Source: Acidomyces sp. 'richmondensis' (taxonomy: Eukaryota > Ascomycota > Dothideomycetes > Mycosphaerellales > Teratosphaeriaceae). From it: 64,000 nt of DNA. The translations under genes were made by a program, and so were the position numbers. Shown one piece after another: positions 46,160 through 56,404 of the stretch; positions within the stretch are counted from its first letter, which is position 1, and every line of letters starts with the position of its first letter. Under the pieces are notes generated by a model. The model was not told the DNA's origin, ran no database searches, and saw only the letters and a program-made list of their open reading frames with translations. The stretch is taken from the NCBI GenBank assembly GCA_003545705.1, contig QVLQ01000008.1, positions 744,001 through 808,000 on the forward strand. Direction: 5' to 3'.

Positions 46160-47944
46160 ATGCAAGGAGATCGCACCCTCTACGTCCCCAAACATACCGG
46201 CCGGAACGTGTTCCCCTGTCATTCCCTCTTTGCCCGCCTCATCCGCTTCTCACACCAAACCCCAGCCCGCTTATGCGTGCGCGACGATAATACTGGCCAA
46301 CAAGCGACCCATATCCAACTGCTCTCCGATGTTCTGGCCCTACGGGAATGCATACTCCATGACCTCAGTCCCGCCGTCCGCCGCGCCCTGGACCAACATG
46401 AGGAGGTCTATATCGCGGTGCTCGCTCCCGGCGGATATGAATACACAGTCGCAATGCTCGCGGTGTTGGCGACAGGGGCCGCGGTCGTCCCTATGACGGT
46501 CGCGTTGCCGGCGGAGGAGGCGTTGTATTTTGCGCAGAAGGCACAAGTTAGCGTTGTGCTGGTGGCGGAGAGTGCGTTGCGATTGGGTCTGGCGTTGGAG
46601 AAGTTAATGAAGGATCGGGACGCATTAAGTACGTTTACGTGCATCCCGATTGAGCATTCAACGTTCACATCGCGGCTGCGGCCGGATCAGTTGGTGATAT
46701 CGAGTGATACGTATCTCAATGACTCGGCTCCGGGGGTGGTGATTTTCACATCCGGCGTGAGTAAATAAAAGAGCCATTCACTCCGTCTCATGGTGCTGCG
46801 AACGTCGCTGATATCGAGATCCCAGACAACTGGCCCCCCGAAAGGCTCGGTGATGCGTCGAGGCTACACGTTCGAAGGCGCGCTTGCAGTGGCGGACCAC
46901 TACCGCATCACGCCAGACGACGTCCTCCTTCATCTCCTCCCCGTGCATCACGCCACCGGACTGGGAATCATGTTTTTCCCCTTCCTTATCTCCGGCGCAC
47001 TAATAGAATTTAAAAGTGGCGGCTTCAGTCCTGAATGGACTTGGGAGCGCTGGCGCAGGGGCGGGCTGACTTTCTTCAGCGGCGTACCGACAATCTACAT
47101 GCGCATGAAGAGATATTTCGAGCAGACGCTTTCCAAAAAGTCGAACGTACAGGAATACATAGTGGGAGCGCGAAACTTGCGAGCGTGTCTGTGCGGCACG
47201 AGTGCGCTGCCTAAACCCATCGCGGATTTCTGGACGGAGATTCTGGGACGGAGGATATTATTGCGATACGGTGCCACGGAAATAGGCGCCGTCTTTAGGA
47301 TGAACCTCGATGACCCCAATGTGCCAGATGGCAGCGTGGGCAAGCTTTTCGCCGGTGCCGATGTGAAATTGTCCGAAGGTGACGAGGGCGAGGTATTGGT
47401 GCGCAATCCGGAGATGTTTTCGAAATATCTCTTCGATCCTGTGGCGACAAAGGCGGCGCATACCAGTGAGGGATATTACCGGACGGGAGACATCGCTAGG
47501 AAAGAAGGGGATTATTACTGGATTATGGGTCGGGCGTCGGTCGACATCATAAAGTCCGGTGGGTATAAGCTTTCTGCCTTAGATATAGAGCGGGAGATCA
47601 TGTCATTGCCGTACGTGGCCGAGGTCATGGTGATTGGCGTTCCAGACGACGAATTCGGAGAACGGGTGGGCGCGGCCGTATGTCTGAAGGATGATCGGGA
47701 GATGGATCAGCCCATCGGGCGTCTCACGCTCGAGCGACTCCGACAAGATCTGAGGGCGAGATTGGCCGGATATAAGATGCCGACACTTCTTCGTGTTGTG
47801 GAGGGCGAACTCCCTAAGTCGGGAACGGGGAAGGTGGTCAAGAAGGTCCTGGGGCCGCGATTCTTCCCACCAGAGTATTCCGAGCTGAAGGAGGTCCAGG
47901 TGTGGCGGCCGAAGCAGTCCGACCGTTCGAAGGCGAAATTGTGA
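46160..47944 (+). CDS. AMP-forming acyl-CoA synthetase (ACSF3/malonyl-CoA-synthetase-like), peroxisomal
   Basis: Exons 46160-46756 and 46826-47944 (GTGAGT...CCCAG, phase 0) give 571 aa. The splice rebuilds the AMP-binding P-loop FTSG/TTGPPKGS. Further signatures: RYGATEIG, YYRTGDIA, the hinge GRASVDIIKSGGYK and the catalytic lysine region PKSGTGKVVKK. The C-terminus is SKAKL, a PTS1. The hinge and GYKLSALDIEREI are typical of the malonyl/medium-chain acyl-CoA synthetase branch (ACSF3-like). In the peroxisome it would activate a free acid to its CoA ester before the neighbouring oxidase acts. Chain-length preference is unknown. Confidence 0.93.
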
Positions 47945-48306
47945 AACCCATCCGAGGAGGGAGCTTCACAGGAAAATTTGGCCTCACTTCAGAAGGGCTG
48001 ACTTCGATTATGCGCTGCTTTCTTAGGAAGCTCAACCGTGAAATTGATCGACGTCTAGATTAAGACATAGACGGGAAGAAAGCAAAACGATCCGGGGGCA
48101 TGGCATATCTTGAAATAAACGTCCGCATATTGACGGGTGGCTGCATTCGCACAATAAAATTCGCTCTAGAGCCGACCAAAACCATCCAGTATCGCACCGT
48201 GGGAATTTTCGTCTCCTTACGCCGATTACTGGTACAGTCTGACCGTCCTCATCAACGTCTCAGGGCGGCAAAAGAGAGACGGCTCTATACTCGCTCGCTC
48301 GCTCGC
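47945..48306. other. Convergent 3' spacer with CTCG microsatellite
   Basis: 362 bp between the acyl-CoA synthetase and Tho1-like stop codons. Ends in a CTCG repeat (about 48291-48308: CTCGCTCGCTCGCTCGCTC). Confidence 0.5.
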
Positions 48307-49128
48307 TCATTCGGTCGTCGTCGCAAACCTCTTCTTCCTCGCCTCCGCCTTGGCCCGATCTTCGGCCGTCATCCATACCCCACTCCCATTCCGCTGGGAC
48401 TTCTCCGGCTCTCGCGATGCTCCGCGCCGCCCACTCCCTTCCCTCCTACTTGCGCCGCGCCCACGAAGCCCGCCCCTTCGGCCACGTTTCTTGACCCCTC
48501 CGTCTGAATCCCCCTCCATGCCCCTCTTCTTCTCCCGTGCCCCGGGTAACGCCTTGTTTAAAAGCGCCAACGCCCCGGAACCCTCCACCACACCAAACCG
48601 TTTCATGCGCTCCAACAACTTGATATCATCGCTGTTTTCTGGCAGCCCGAATTTACGCGCCCGCGCTTTTCGTTTCTCAATCTCCTCTTCAAGTGTGAGT
48701 TCCGCCATGCCGGAGCTGTAGTCCTTCTCCGTCGCTTTTTCCTTTTCCGCCTGCGCAGGCTTTGCTTCCCCATTGGGCGCCGACTCGCCGGTGGCCGCCA
48801 CTGCGAGGTCATCTGTCTTACCAGGCTCTTCGGCGAGCTCCTGATTCGGCACGGCGACAGGATTATTCACGTTACCCACGCCGCCGGCTTTGAGCGCTTC
48901 AGCAGCGGGTTCGGTGGCGGCAGATTTGGCCGCCTCGGTGGCCGGTTCATCGTCCCAGTCGATCTCATCTTCGATAGGAGGATTCGCCGCGGTCGACGAG
49001 GTTTGCTTGGCGTCGTAGTCTTCCAGTCGCTTGACGAAGTCAGCCTTCTTGCCGTTATGAGGGAGGCCGCGTTCTTTGCAGAGCGCGATCAGCTCCTCGT
49101 TCTTGCGCTTGGAATACGATTCGGCCAT
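48307..49128 (-). CDS. SAP-domain protein, Tho1/MOS11-like
   Basis: An intronless 273-aa frame. The N-terminal SAP motif (YSKRKNEELIALCKERGL, about 5-40) binds nucleic acid. The middle is acidic and Ala/Glu-rich. The C-terminal half has the Tho1/MOS11 block (EEEIEKRKARARKFGLPE and ERMKRFGVV), an RGG-like basic stretch (GRRGGLRGRGASRR) and ends WMTAEDRAKAEARKKRF. Tho1 and its animal relative CIP29 act with the THO/TREX system in packing and exporting mRNA. The identification rests on domain order and motif spacing. Confidence 0.85.
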   Translation of the reverse strand: MAESYSKRKNEELIALCKERGLPHNGKKADFVKRLEDYDAKQTSSTAANPPIEDEIDWDDEPATEAAKSAATEPAAEALKAGGVGNVNNPVAVPNQELAEEPGKTDDLAVAATGESAPNGEAKPAQAEKEKATEKDYSSGMAELTLEEEIEKRKARARKFGLPENSDDIKLLERMKRFGVVEGSGALALLNKALPGAREKKRGMEGDSDGGVKKRGRRGGLRGRGASRREGSGRRGASREPEKSQRNGSGVWMTAEDRAKAEARKKRFATTTE

Positions 49129-50652
49129 GTTGTGCGTTGGCCGTGCGAGATGTGGGAAGATGCAGACACAGAGGTAAAACTGTCAGAGATGATGGCTGAG
49201 AACTGCGGTCGGTGTTGTTAGGGCGAGGTGACGCGAACGCGCGGTTGGGAGAAACCTTGATGCCTCAGGCTTTCATCGGGCTTATGGGGTTGGTCTGGTT
49301 TTGGCTTATATAGCGGGCGAATTTGGCTATTTAACCAGATTCTGGCCGCAACATAAGTATTAGCAATGTCGAGATATCCTCTCGCGAACTTTTGATATTT
49401 CATCGACTAATTTTGAATTTGCAAGAGGTTGATCTGAAAACTCGCCAGACGGAGCTCGCCATTTCCCCCCCCCCCCTTCCAACCCATTTATATCCACGAA
49501 ACAATGACTATAGTTACATCACTTCTAATTGGTGATTTCGTGAATTCAATAGATCCATATGCGAAAGTCTTTTCGGTTCATTGATATTACTATCTTCATG
49601 ATGCTAAAATGGAACAAAGAACACTAGGGTATGACCGCTGATCAGTTCCTCCCATCAAGTACATTTGAACAAGAAATTTTCGCCCTCATCAATCAAAGCT
49701 CATCGCTTCCTGCACTTCATTTACGCGCGCCATGGGGGTTCAATCGAGACAAAACGTCCGAATAGATGTCGATAAGCACTTTTACAAATACTGTGTGTGA
49801 CCAACCCGCCCACAAACATCGCCAGATATCTCCCCCTTGGTTTCGGAGGGAAATCAGTCGAGTTTGGCACCGTCTTATTCGCCAAATTATGGTTTGCCAG
49901 AAGTACGTCGTTTCGAAGTCAATGCTCAGCGGGTTCAGACTCTTGCCTTCTTGAAGCCTATTTCAGTCAGGAGAAAAAAAAGAATAAAGCAAATATCCGC
50001 CCTTCCTGTGTGAAGAGAATCGCCGTTGTGGTCCCTAAAAATTCCGAAGAAAGGGAAAAGGAAAGGGAAAAAGAAAACGAAAAAGAAAACGCGCAGAATA
50101 AACACATTAGTCATACCATTGTATGCCAAATTCACTTCTCTGTGAAAGGCAAAAGCAAATGACCTCACCCCCTACATCCCAAAATCGCCTCTTCCAGCCT
50201 TTCCAATGACTCCTCCTCCTGATGTACCACTTCCTACACGCAGAGTAAAATTCGTACCTCTCTTCTAGAGCTTAACAACATCGCCATCGTGAAAGCCAGC
50301 TTCTGCAACCCCCACCTTTCTCTCCACCGCTCTCCTTCCTTCACGGCGGATAACAATTAAAAAAAAGGTATTACACCTGCTATGAATCCTCCGCCGATGT
50401 GCATCCCTTCGTTACCAATCTTCGGAACCCCTCCGGACGCCACTTGGGACATACTACACTCTCGTAAATACGACGAGGCAGGCGAGAAGAGGGAGGGGGA
50501 GGGGAGGGCCTAGCGGAGGATTACGCACTTGAAAGCAACATTTCGAACGTCGACGAGGATAAAAGTGAATATCGTGGCTGGTGGAAAATCTTAGTCGTCC
50601 CCTGTTGGTCCCACCGCGTTCATCGTCACAGCCTCGAATGTTGGACTTCGGC
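49129..50652. other. Intergenic, no gene seen
   Basis: 1.5 kb upstream of the Tho1-like gene and downstream of the bHLH gene. Contains a C run (about 49467-49478), an AT-rich part (49500-49620) and a purine-rich stretch (about 50038-50096, GGAAAAG-type repeats). Small frames there reflect only base bias. Confidence 0.5.
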
Positions 50653-52455
50653 TTATGGCGAATGAAAACGTTCACAATCGCTAGGCCCATCTTCCGGAAC
50701 CGATTCACCGTTATCTTTCGCCACAGTCCCTCCTTCTTGACCTTTGATCCCCTCTTCCCCCTCCCCATCAGCAGACGTTGTACCCCCAACCCCCTCCTTT
50801 TCCGCCAATCTCCTTACCAATTCCTCCTTCTCCCTCCTCAGTCCTTCCAGTTCAATCTGCATCTCACGTTCCCTCGCCTGCAAACCCCGAATATACAAAT
50901 TTGCCATCTCCACGGTGGCCGCCTTACTTCCCCCTCCAACCCCCTTCCCGCTGTCTTCCCCCTCTGCATCATCCTTTATCAAACCGCCCTTCGAGGCCTT
51001 GGGCACCAATGTCTGCATCTCCCGCAACGCGTCATTGATCCGATTCCTTCGCCCTTGCTCGGCCACTTTGTGCGACGTGCGTTTTGAAGTCAGACCCGTG
51101 GAAAGAGAGGCAGGGTAGTTGACGCCGGGAAGATGCGTGCCTTCGACAAGATTCTGGTAGTTAGATTTCGAAGCCAGGAGGAGGGCGTGGGTAGGGGAAT
51201 GCAACGCTGTACATACGTCAGTTAGCCTTGCAACCTCTACGAGAAGAGGGGGGAGGGGGAGGGGGGGAGGAAGGGGGATGGGCGCACGGCGATAGGGTGA
51301 CGTACATCCTTCCGGCAACAGCGGCTTAATGTTTGGACTAATCCTTGGCGGCGGCCGCGGCCCACCGCCCACTTTCTTTCTACTTCCTCCTCCGCCCTTG
51401 GTTGTCCCTCCCACTAGCAATGTCCCGGGCGTCACCGCCCCTCCCGCTGACGCTGGCGTACTCTGTGGACCTAACTTGGGCGTCTTTCGTGGCGCGCTCG
51501 CCCGCGGCGTCTCTTCCACCGCGGACACAGTCGTATTGATGAGCGCCAGTGACGGCCGCCGAGAGCGTGCGGCCGCCGACTCCGGTAAAAAAAGCTCATC
51601 TAGCGGTTCCGATTCATGGGCCTGCTCTGAAGGCGCGGGTGGTGGCAGCGCGTCGACATTATTTTGCTGCTGCGAAGGATTTTGAGACAGCAGGAGGGAT
51701 TTCGGCGTCGCCGCTGCACCAAGGGCATGGATGGCGGGGGAGTGGGTGCGGCTATTGCCACTCGTTGCCGGGCGTGGGGGCGGACCCATACTGAGTTGCG
51801 AAAGAGGAGGTGGCGGTGGTGGGTTCTCTTCGGGGCTGAGACTTGCGCTGCCGGTACCATCGTCCTCGGAACTCACAGGAGCGGCGGACGTTGGGACAAG
51901 GGAAGCGAGCATGGTGCTCGACTTCCGCTTCGGAGCGGGATGGAGTTTTGTGGTGGTGCTTCCCATGATGCTTCGGGGAGTGGCGGGATTTTTCTTCTTC
52001 GTCGCACGACGGGCCCGTGAAACGGTGTTTTGGGGATCATGGTTCGACATCTCAACATCGAGGCCCGGGTCGATAGGAGAGGTGGCGGCGGAGTTGGGGG
52101 CAGTGCTGGTGAAGAAGACGGCACGTTGCTGGTACTGGTGCTGGTGCTGGTGCTGAGCGTGAATCATGGGCGAGCTGAGCGGGGAAAAGTAAGCACCCGG
52201 GATGGTAAACTCGGGCTGAATGGGATATTGAGGCGTGTGAGCGGGCGACGCCATGGGGGTGAAGGCCAGCGCAGCATCATCCTTGCGGGGAGGAGGGAAA
52301 TAAGGTTGCTGTTGCTGGTCCATGAGAGAGTGATACTGCGGTTGAGATAGAAACGACGGCACCTCGCCATGCATATCAAAGCTTGTCGGCGTCGGCGGGA
52401 CGAATGCATGGGCAATGTGTTGCTGATGATGCTGATGCTGGTGTTGCTCTTGTTG

Positions 52456-52505
<50 letters not shown>

Positions 52506-52761
52506 GGGGGTACGCCGCCCCGGCCGGGAAAGGGGCGGCGACAGCATCGGTGGTGCAGGGCGCCGAGCCAGCAAAGTACTGCGTTGTCGACGGGACAGGA
52601 TAGCCTGAGGCAGCCCCTCCGCCGAAGTCGGCGGGCACACCCGGGGTGGGCGGGGGGTTGAGGTCCATGTCGCCGAAGTCGAACAACGTGCCGAGGTCGT
52701 CGAGCCCGTCAGCCATATGGGCCAGCGGGTCAGGCGCCTGCGTCCAGGCAATGTCGTCCAT
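50653..52761 (-). CDS. bHLH transcription factor, NUC-1/PHO4-like, with polyglutamine
   Basis: Start chosen at MDDIAWTQAPDPLAHM (52761), since upstream in-frame sequence lies in a low-complexity 5' region. Exons 52761-51306 and 51206-50653 (GTACGT...TACAG, 99 nt; the intron has no stop, so the unspliced frame also stays open) give 669 aa. An acidic N-terminus (GLDDLGTLFDFGDMDLN) looks like an activation domain; a tract of about 20 Gln sits near residue 90-110; the bHLH near the C-terminus has KRTSHKVAEQGRRNRINDAL, a Ser/Gly-rich loop, then KAATVEMANLYIRGLQ and a leucine-zipper-like tail. Loop and basic region most resemble the phosphate-starvation regulators NUC-1/Pho4, which bind CACGTG. Role in phosphate control is inferred. 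Confidence 0.8.
52454..52502. repeat. CTG/CAG microsatellite coding for polyGln
   Basis: A run of TTG and CTG triplets on the plus strand, read as CAA/CAG (Gln) on the minus strand in the bHLH gene. Length polymorphism likely. Confidence 0.9.
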
Positions 52762-52884
52762 GCTGAGAGAGGATGGTTGATGAGAGGAGGTGCCGGAGAG
52801 GAAGATGGGGGACGGTTGGAGGGGTTGTTGGGGGTGGAGGGGAAAGAACAGCGACGGGAGCCTTTGGCCGGCGATCACGGGCTG

Positions 52885-52937
52885 TGTGTGGTATGTGGTG
52901 TGTGGTGTATGGTGTGGTGTGTATGGTGTGTGGTGGG
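52885..52937. repeat. GT-rich low-complexity tract
   Basis: Imperfect GTGTGTGG/TATGG units over about 50 bp, about 125 bp upstream of the bHLH ATG. Could adopt unusual DNA structure; function unknown. Confidence 0.7.
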
Positions 52938-53739
52938 GGACCCTCGGCGGCCGAGTCAGCGGGGCCGCGTGCGACGGAGGTGTGCGCGCAGAAGATCAAC
53001 TCACGCCCGAGCTCGGCTGAGGTGTTGGCGTCGTCGTCGCCGCCGCCGCCGTCACCCACGTGAACATCATACACAGCAATAACGACTGATGGAAGGCCCC
53101 TGCAGTGCAAAAACCGCCGCCCGCCGCGCCGCCCTCTCGAAAGCGTGGAGGTAAAAAAAGCGGGATGTTTTCTATTCCCCTTGCGGCAGGTGGGTCAGAC
53201 GAAATATTCATCACCCCCACGACGCTCGCGTACGATTCCTGTGTCAGCCGTGAGGACGGCATTATGTTATGCGTGTCATGAGAGCGCACTACTTGGCTAT
53301 CCGAAATCACTATCCCGCCGCGCTCGGGCGATGGACCCAATTTCAGCAAGCCGGGTATATATTGGACCATTTTCTCCGGCAATCATATGGGAGATGTTCA
53401 TGTCGACGGGCTTCCCGTGATGACAGAAGACGGGAGGTGAGAAAACGAGTCTCAGCTGAAGGGGTTTGTTCGCGCCGTAACATGAGTCGATGTGACGCCG
53501 GCGAAGCTCTTTCTATCAATCTTCTTTGGCCCGGCGGTCTCCCGCACCATGGGCTTGATATGGGCGTGATGTGGTCGCTGGGAGACTGGGAAACAGCACG
53601 CACGTTGTAGCCATTTCTCGGGCTCACAACGCAGTTCCGCCAGCCCCTAGACTCCTTCTCGCGGATAAATGTGTCTCCCTTGGCAGGGAGTAGACAGCAC
53701 GGAACGTTCTCACACCATCCCATCCTTCTTTGCTCCACG

Positions 53740-53912
53740 CAAATGTCTCCAGGTTGTACACACATCGCCTCCGTCTCGCCCGTGTGCACACACACCATTC
53801 GTCTCCCCGTTGTGCACACAGCGCTTTCGTCTTGACCTTATGCACAAATAGCATTCGTCTCGTCCTTGTGCACAAGTCGCCTTCGCCTCCCCGTTTTGCA
53901 CTCATGGGCTGC
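53740..53912. repeat. 28-bp degenerate minisatellite, six units
   Basis: The core TTGTGCACA recurs at 53754 (TTGTACA), 53782, 53810, 53838, 53866 and 53894, exactly 28 bp apart, followed each time by a spacer with the C-rich stretch CGTCTC or CGCCTC. Units differ by several bases. As 28 is not a multiple of 3, it is not a protein repeat. Confidence 0.85.
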
Positions 53913-54042
53913 GTCCACCCCTCGTACTTACGTCCCCTTCGTCTCTCCATCGCGCCCACATCTCCTTTCCCCAACGGGACAGCACCTCGGGCTTGCCGGT
54001 CTGGCTCACCCGCCACGCCAAATTCAATGGTCCTCCACTCTC

Positions 54043-54404
54043 TCAACCCTCCGTCACAGCCCTCACGGGCGCCTTCTCCCGAAAAATCTGCCGGCACATC
54101 GGACATTTCCCCTGACTAGACTCCTGCTGCAACCAATGCGCGATACAATGCATATGAAAGCAATGAGTGCACTCCCCCATCACTTGAGCATAAATCCCCG
54201 TCAGCCAAGCCATGCAACTCCCCGCGAGAGGCCAAGGGACAGAGGGCACATACTGATAGGACACTCATCTCCCGGAAACCGACACCGCGCACACGTGCCT
54301 TCGAACTGTACGGTGCAGATGCCGCAGGTGTCGTCCGCCGTTGCGGCGGGCAGATCCCATTTCCATTCGGCGACTGAGTGGTAGGCCGTAAAGGTGACCT
54401 TCAT
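54043..54404 (-). CDS. APC11: Anaphase-promoting complex RING subunit APC11
   Basis: Exons 54404-54254 and 54182-54043 (GTATGT...TCAAG, 71 nt) encode 96 aa. Begins MKVTFTAYHSVAEWKWDLP; RING-H2 ligands run CGICTVQFEGTCARCRFPGDECP / GECTHCFHMHC / CPMCRQ. Apc11 is the catalytic RING subunit that, with Apc2, lets the APC/C ubiquitinate cyclins and securin. The length and ligand spacing are those of the family. The residues right at the splice junction (IM/M) are the least certain. Confidence 0.93.
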
Positions 54405-55108
54405 TTTTGCCGCCGGAGTTGGTAGCGGCGGCGGCGGCGGCGGTGGTGTTGGTGCTGCTGCTGCTGATGCTGCTGGATATGCGTGGCGAGCAAGGAGATG
54501 GCAAGTGCAGGTGGAACGTGGCCCGCGAGGATGGCTGCAAGAGAAGTGGAGGGTCCTTCTACATACTATACGGGTACACCCGATATATCATTCCCTCTAA
54601 GTTTTCTCCCAACAAGGGAAGTTCCAGGAACTTTAGAACTTGGACCAGCATTTCAATGGTATTGACCCATCATGCGTGCTGAACTCGATAACCTTTCACG
54701 TGATCGAATTCGGCTTCCCGTGGCCGTCTCTGAGAAATCGGGATCCGTGAGGTTTCTTCGCGGACAGCGTGGCAGATAGTATCTCGAAATGGTCATATGG
54801 AGCTTGCATATCATATATACAGCTAATAAGAAACACCGTCAATCCATCAATCGTTGCTCTTACGGCCGGCAAAAAGCTTCCCCATGTGTTCTGAATTCCC
54901 CCCCCTCCGCTACGTGGATTTCCACGATACGGTGGGGCAATGTTCTCTTGCCCCCTCTATCAAATCACGTCACCCCCCTTCACAATTCCAATTGCCGAGA
55001 AATCAGTCATATCCTTTCTTTACATCCCCTTTATTCCCTCAACCCCGTTCATCAACCTTCTCCATCCTCCACTCGCTCTTGCGATTCATTCGACTCAACC
55101 CATCCATC
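54405..55108. promoter_or_regulatory. Divergent promoter, APC11 / S-formylglutathione hydrolase
   Basis: 704 bp between the two ATG codons. Contains a GGC/GCT triplet microsatellite (about 54430-54475) close to APC11 and a C/T-rich stretch before the hydrolase ATG. The frame of the hydrolase's second exon stays open far upstream, but that part is not conserved. Confidence 0.5.
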
Positions 55109-56015
55109 ATGTCTTTCCAAACCACTGCCACCATCGCTAGCTTCGGCGGCAAGCTCCTCAAGCTCACGCACCAAGTATTGCCCATCCCTCCCGTCAGCAC
55201 CAGAAATATATACTAACATGATCGCCAAGGCGAAATCCACGTCCTGCGAAATGAAACTCAACCTCTATCTCCCCCCATCCGCCACCCCCTCCACCCCCGC
55301 CCCAATGCTCTTCTACTTGGCCGGCCTAACCTGCACGGGTGACAACGGCGCGGAGAAGGGCTTTCTCCAGCCAACCGCCTCCCAGAAAGGCATTGCAATC
55401 GTCTACCCCGACACCTCCCCGCGCGGCCTCGGCATCAAAGGGGAGGATGACTCGTACGACTTCGGCTCCGGCGCAGGGTTCTACGTAGACGCCACGCAGG
55501 ACCCCTGGAAACATGGGTACAGGATGTACAGTTACATCACGGAGGAGCTTCCCGCAGCGTTGTGCGGGCAGTTCAAAGAGCTGGATGGAGGACGGATGTC
55601 GGTGACGGGGCACAGCATGGGAGGCCATGGGGCGCTGACGTTGTTCTTGAAGAATCCTGGGAAATACCGCTCGGTGTCGGCGTTCGCGCCGATATGCAAT
55701 CCGTCGCAGTGTCCGTGGGGCAAGAAGGCATTTGGGGGTTACTTTGGGGAAGAAAAGGCGCGGTGGGCGGAGCACGATGCCACGGAGCTGTTGGGCAAGT
55801 TTCCCGGAGAGACGGACATCTTGATTGACGTCGGGACCGGGGATGGGTTTTACAAGGAGGGGCAGTTGCTACCGGAGAATTTGGAGAAAGTGGCCAAAGA
55901 GAAGGGGAAGGGGGTGCGGGTGCGGTATCGGGAGGGTTATGATCATAGTTATTATTTCATTTCGACGTTTGCGGCCGAGCATGTGGAGCATGCAGCGAAG
56001 TATCTTTTGGATTAG
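55109..56015 (+). CDS. S-formylglutathione hydrolase (esterase D family)
   Basis: Exons 55109-55174 and 55230-56015, with a classical intron (GTATTG...TACTAACATG...CCAAG, phase 0), give 283 aa. The first exon has MSFQTTATIASFGGKLLKL; the splice gives THQ/AKSTSCEMKLNLYLPP as in the family. The nucleophile elbow is GHSMGGHGAL, the acid in DVGTGDGFY, and the catalytic His in GYDHSYYFI. It hydrolyses S-formylglutathione to formate and glutathione, the second step of formaldehyde detoxification. A longer open frame starting at 54789 exists but includes the intron and non-conserved DNA, so it was not used. Confidence 0.95.
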
Positions 56016-56404
56016 TAGGTTTCCCCTGATCTGCTGATTCGTCCCGGGCCTGTAAATTCGCAGCGCGTGTTTGCGGATTGCCTGCTGACAGTGGCAGGAA
56101 GCGACGGGCTAGGTCGTGGAAAGCTTTGATGGATGAGAAATATCATGATAGATTGTAGGCGATTTGGCAGATTGCCAAAAGCGAATGTATATTTATGCAT
56201 GTGTGCACGACAGCGAATGATTATGGATAGACCCTCCACCAGCCCGCAACCGAGTAGTACTGTCGAGACAAACAGTTTGAGAGACATGCAGAGCACTGAA
56301 GAATCGTGGGACAAGTTTTTTTTTATAGATTATACGTTATTTACTCCTAGTCCATTTCCCCTCCGAATCAAGCATTTTGTTCTTGCTAATAAGCTGACGA
56401 GGTT
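56016..56404. other. Convergent 3' spacer
   Basis: 389 bp between the hydrolase stop and the last exon of the aspartic protease pseudogene. No gene recognised. Confidence 0.5.

Larger units (their letters stand above)
52879..54042. promoter_or_regulatory. Upstream region of the bHLH gene and 3' flank of APC11
   Basis: Holds a GT-rich low-complexity block (about 52885-52937) next to the bHLH gene and a 28-bp tandem repeat (53740-53912, separate entry). No gene recognised; the open frames in the repeat are by-products of its periodicity. Confidence 0.5.

Noticed and set aside
51329..52661. Several plus-strand frames of 60-140 codons
   Set aside because: Shadows of the GC-rich, polyGln bHLH gene on the other strand.
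53740..53912. CRISPR array
   Set aside because: The 28-bp units abut directly and are all diverged; there are no constant repeats with unique spacers, and the DNA is eukaryotic.
53624..54106. Cys-rich repeat protein on the minus strand
   Set aside because: The frame arises from the 28-bp minisatellite; a period not divisible by 3 changes frame with each unit.
54789..55108. Longer N-terminus for the S-formylglutathione hydrolase
   Set aside because: The upstream frame is non-conserved and would read through the TACTAACATG-containing intron; the conserved MSFQTTATIASFGG start lies in exon 1.
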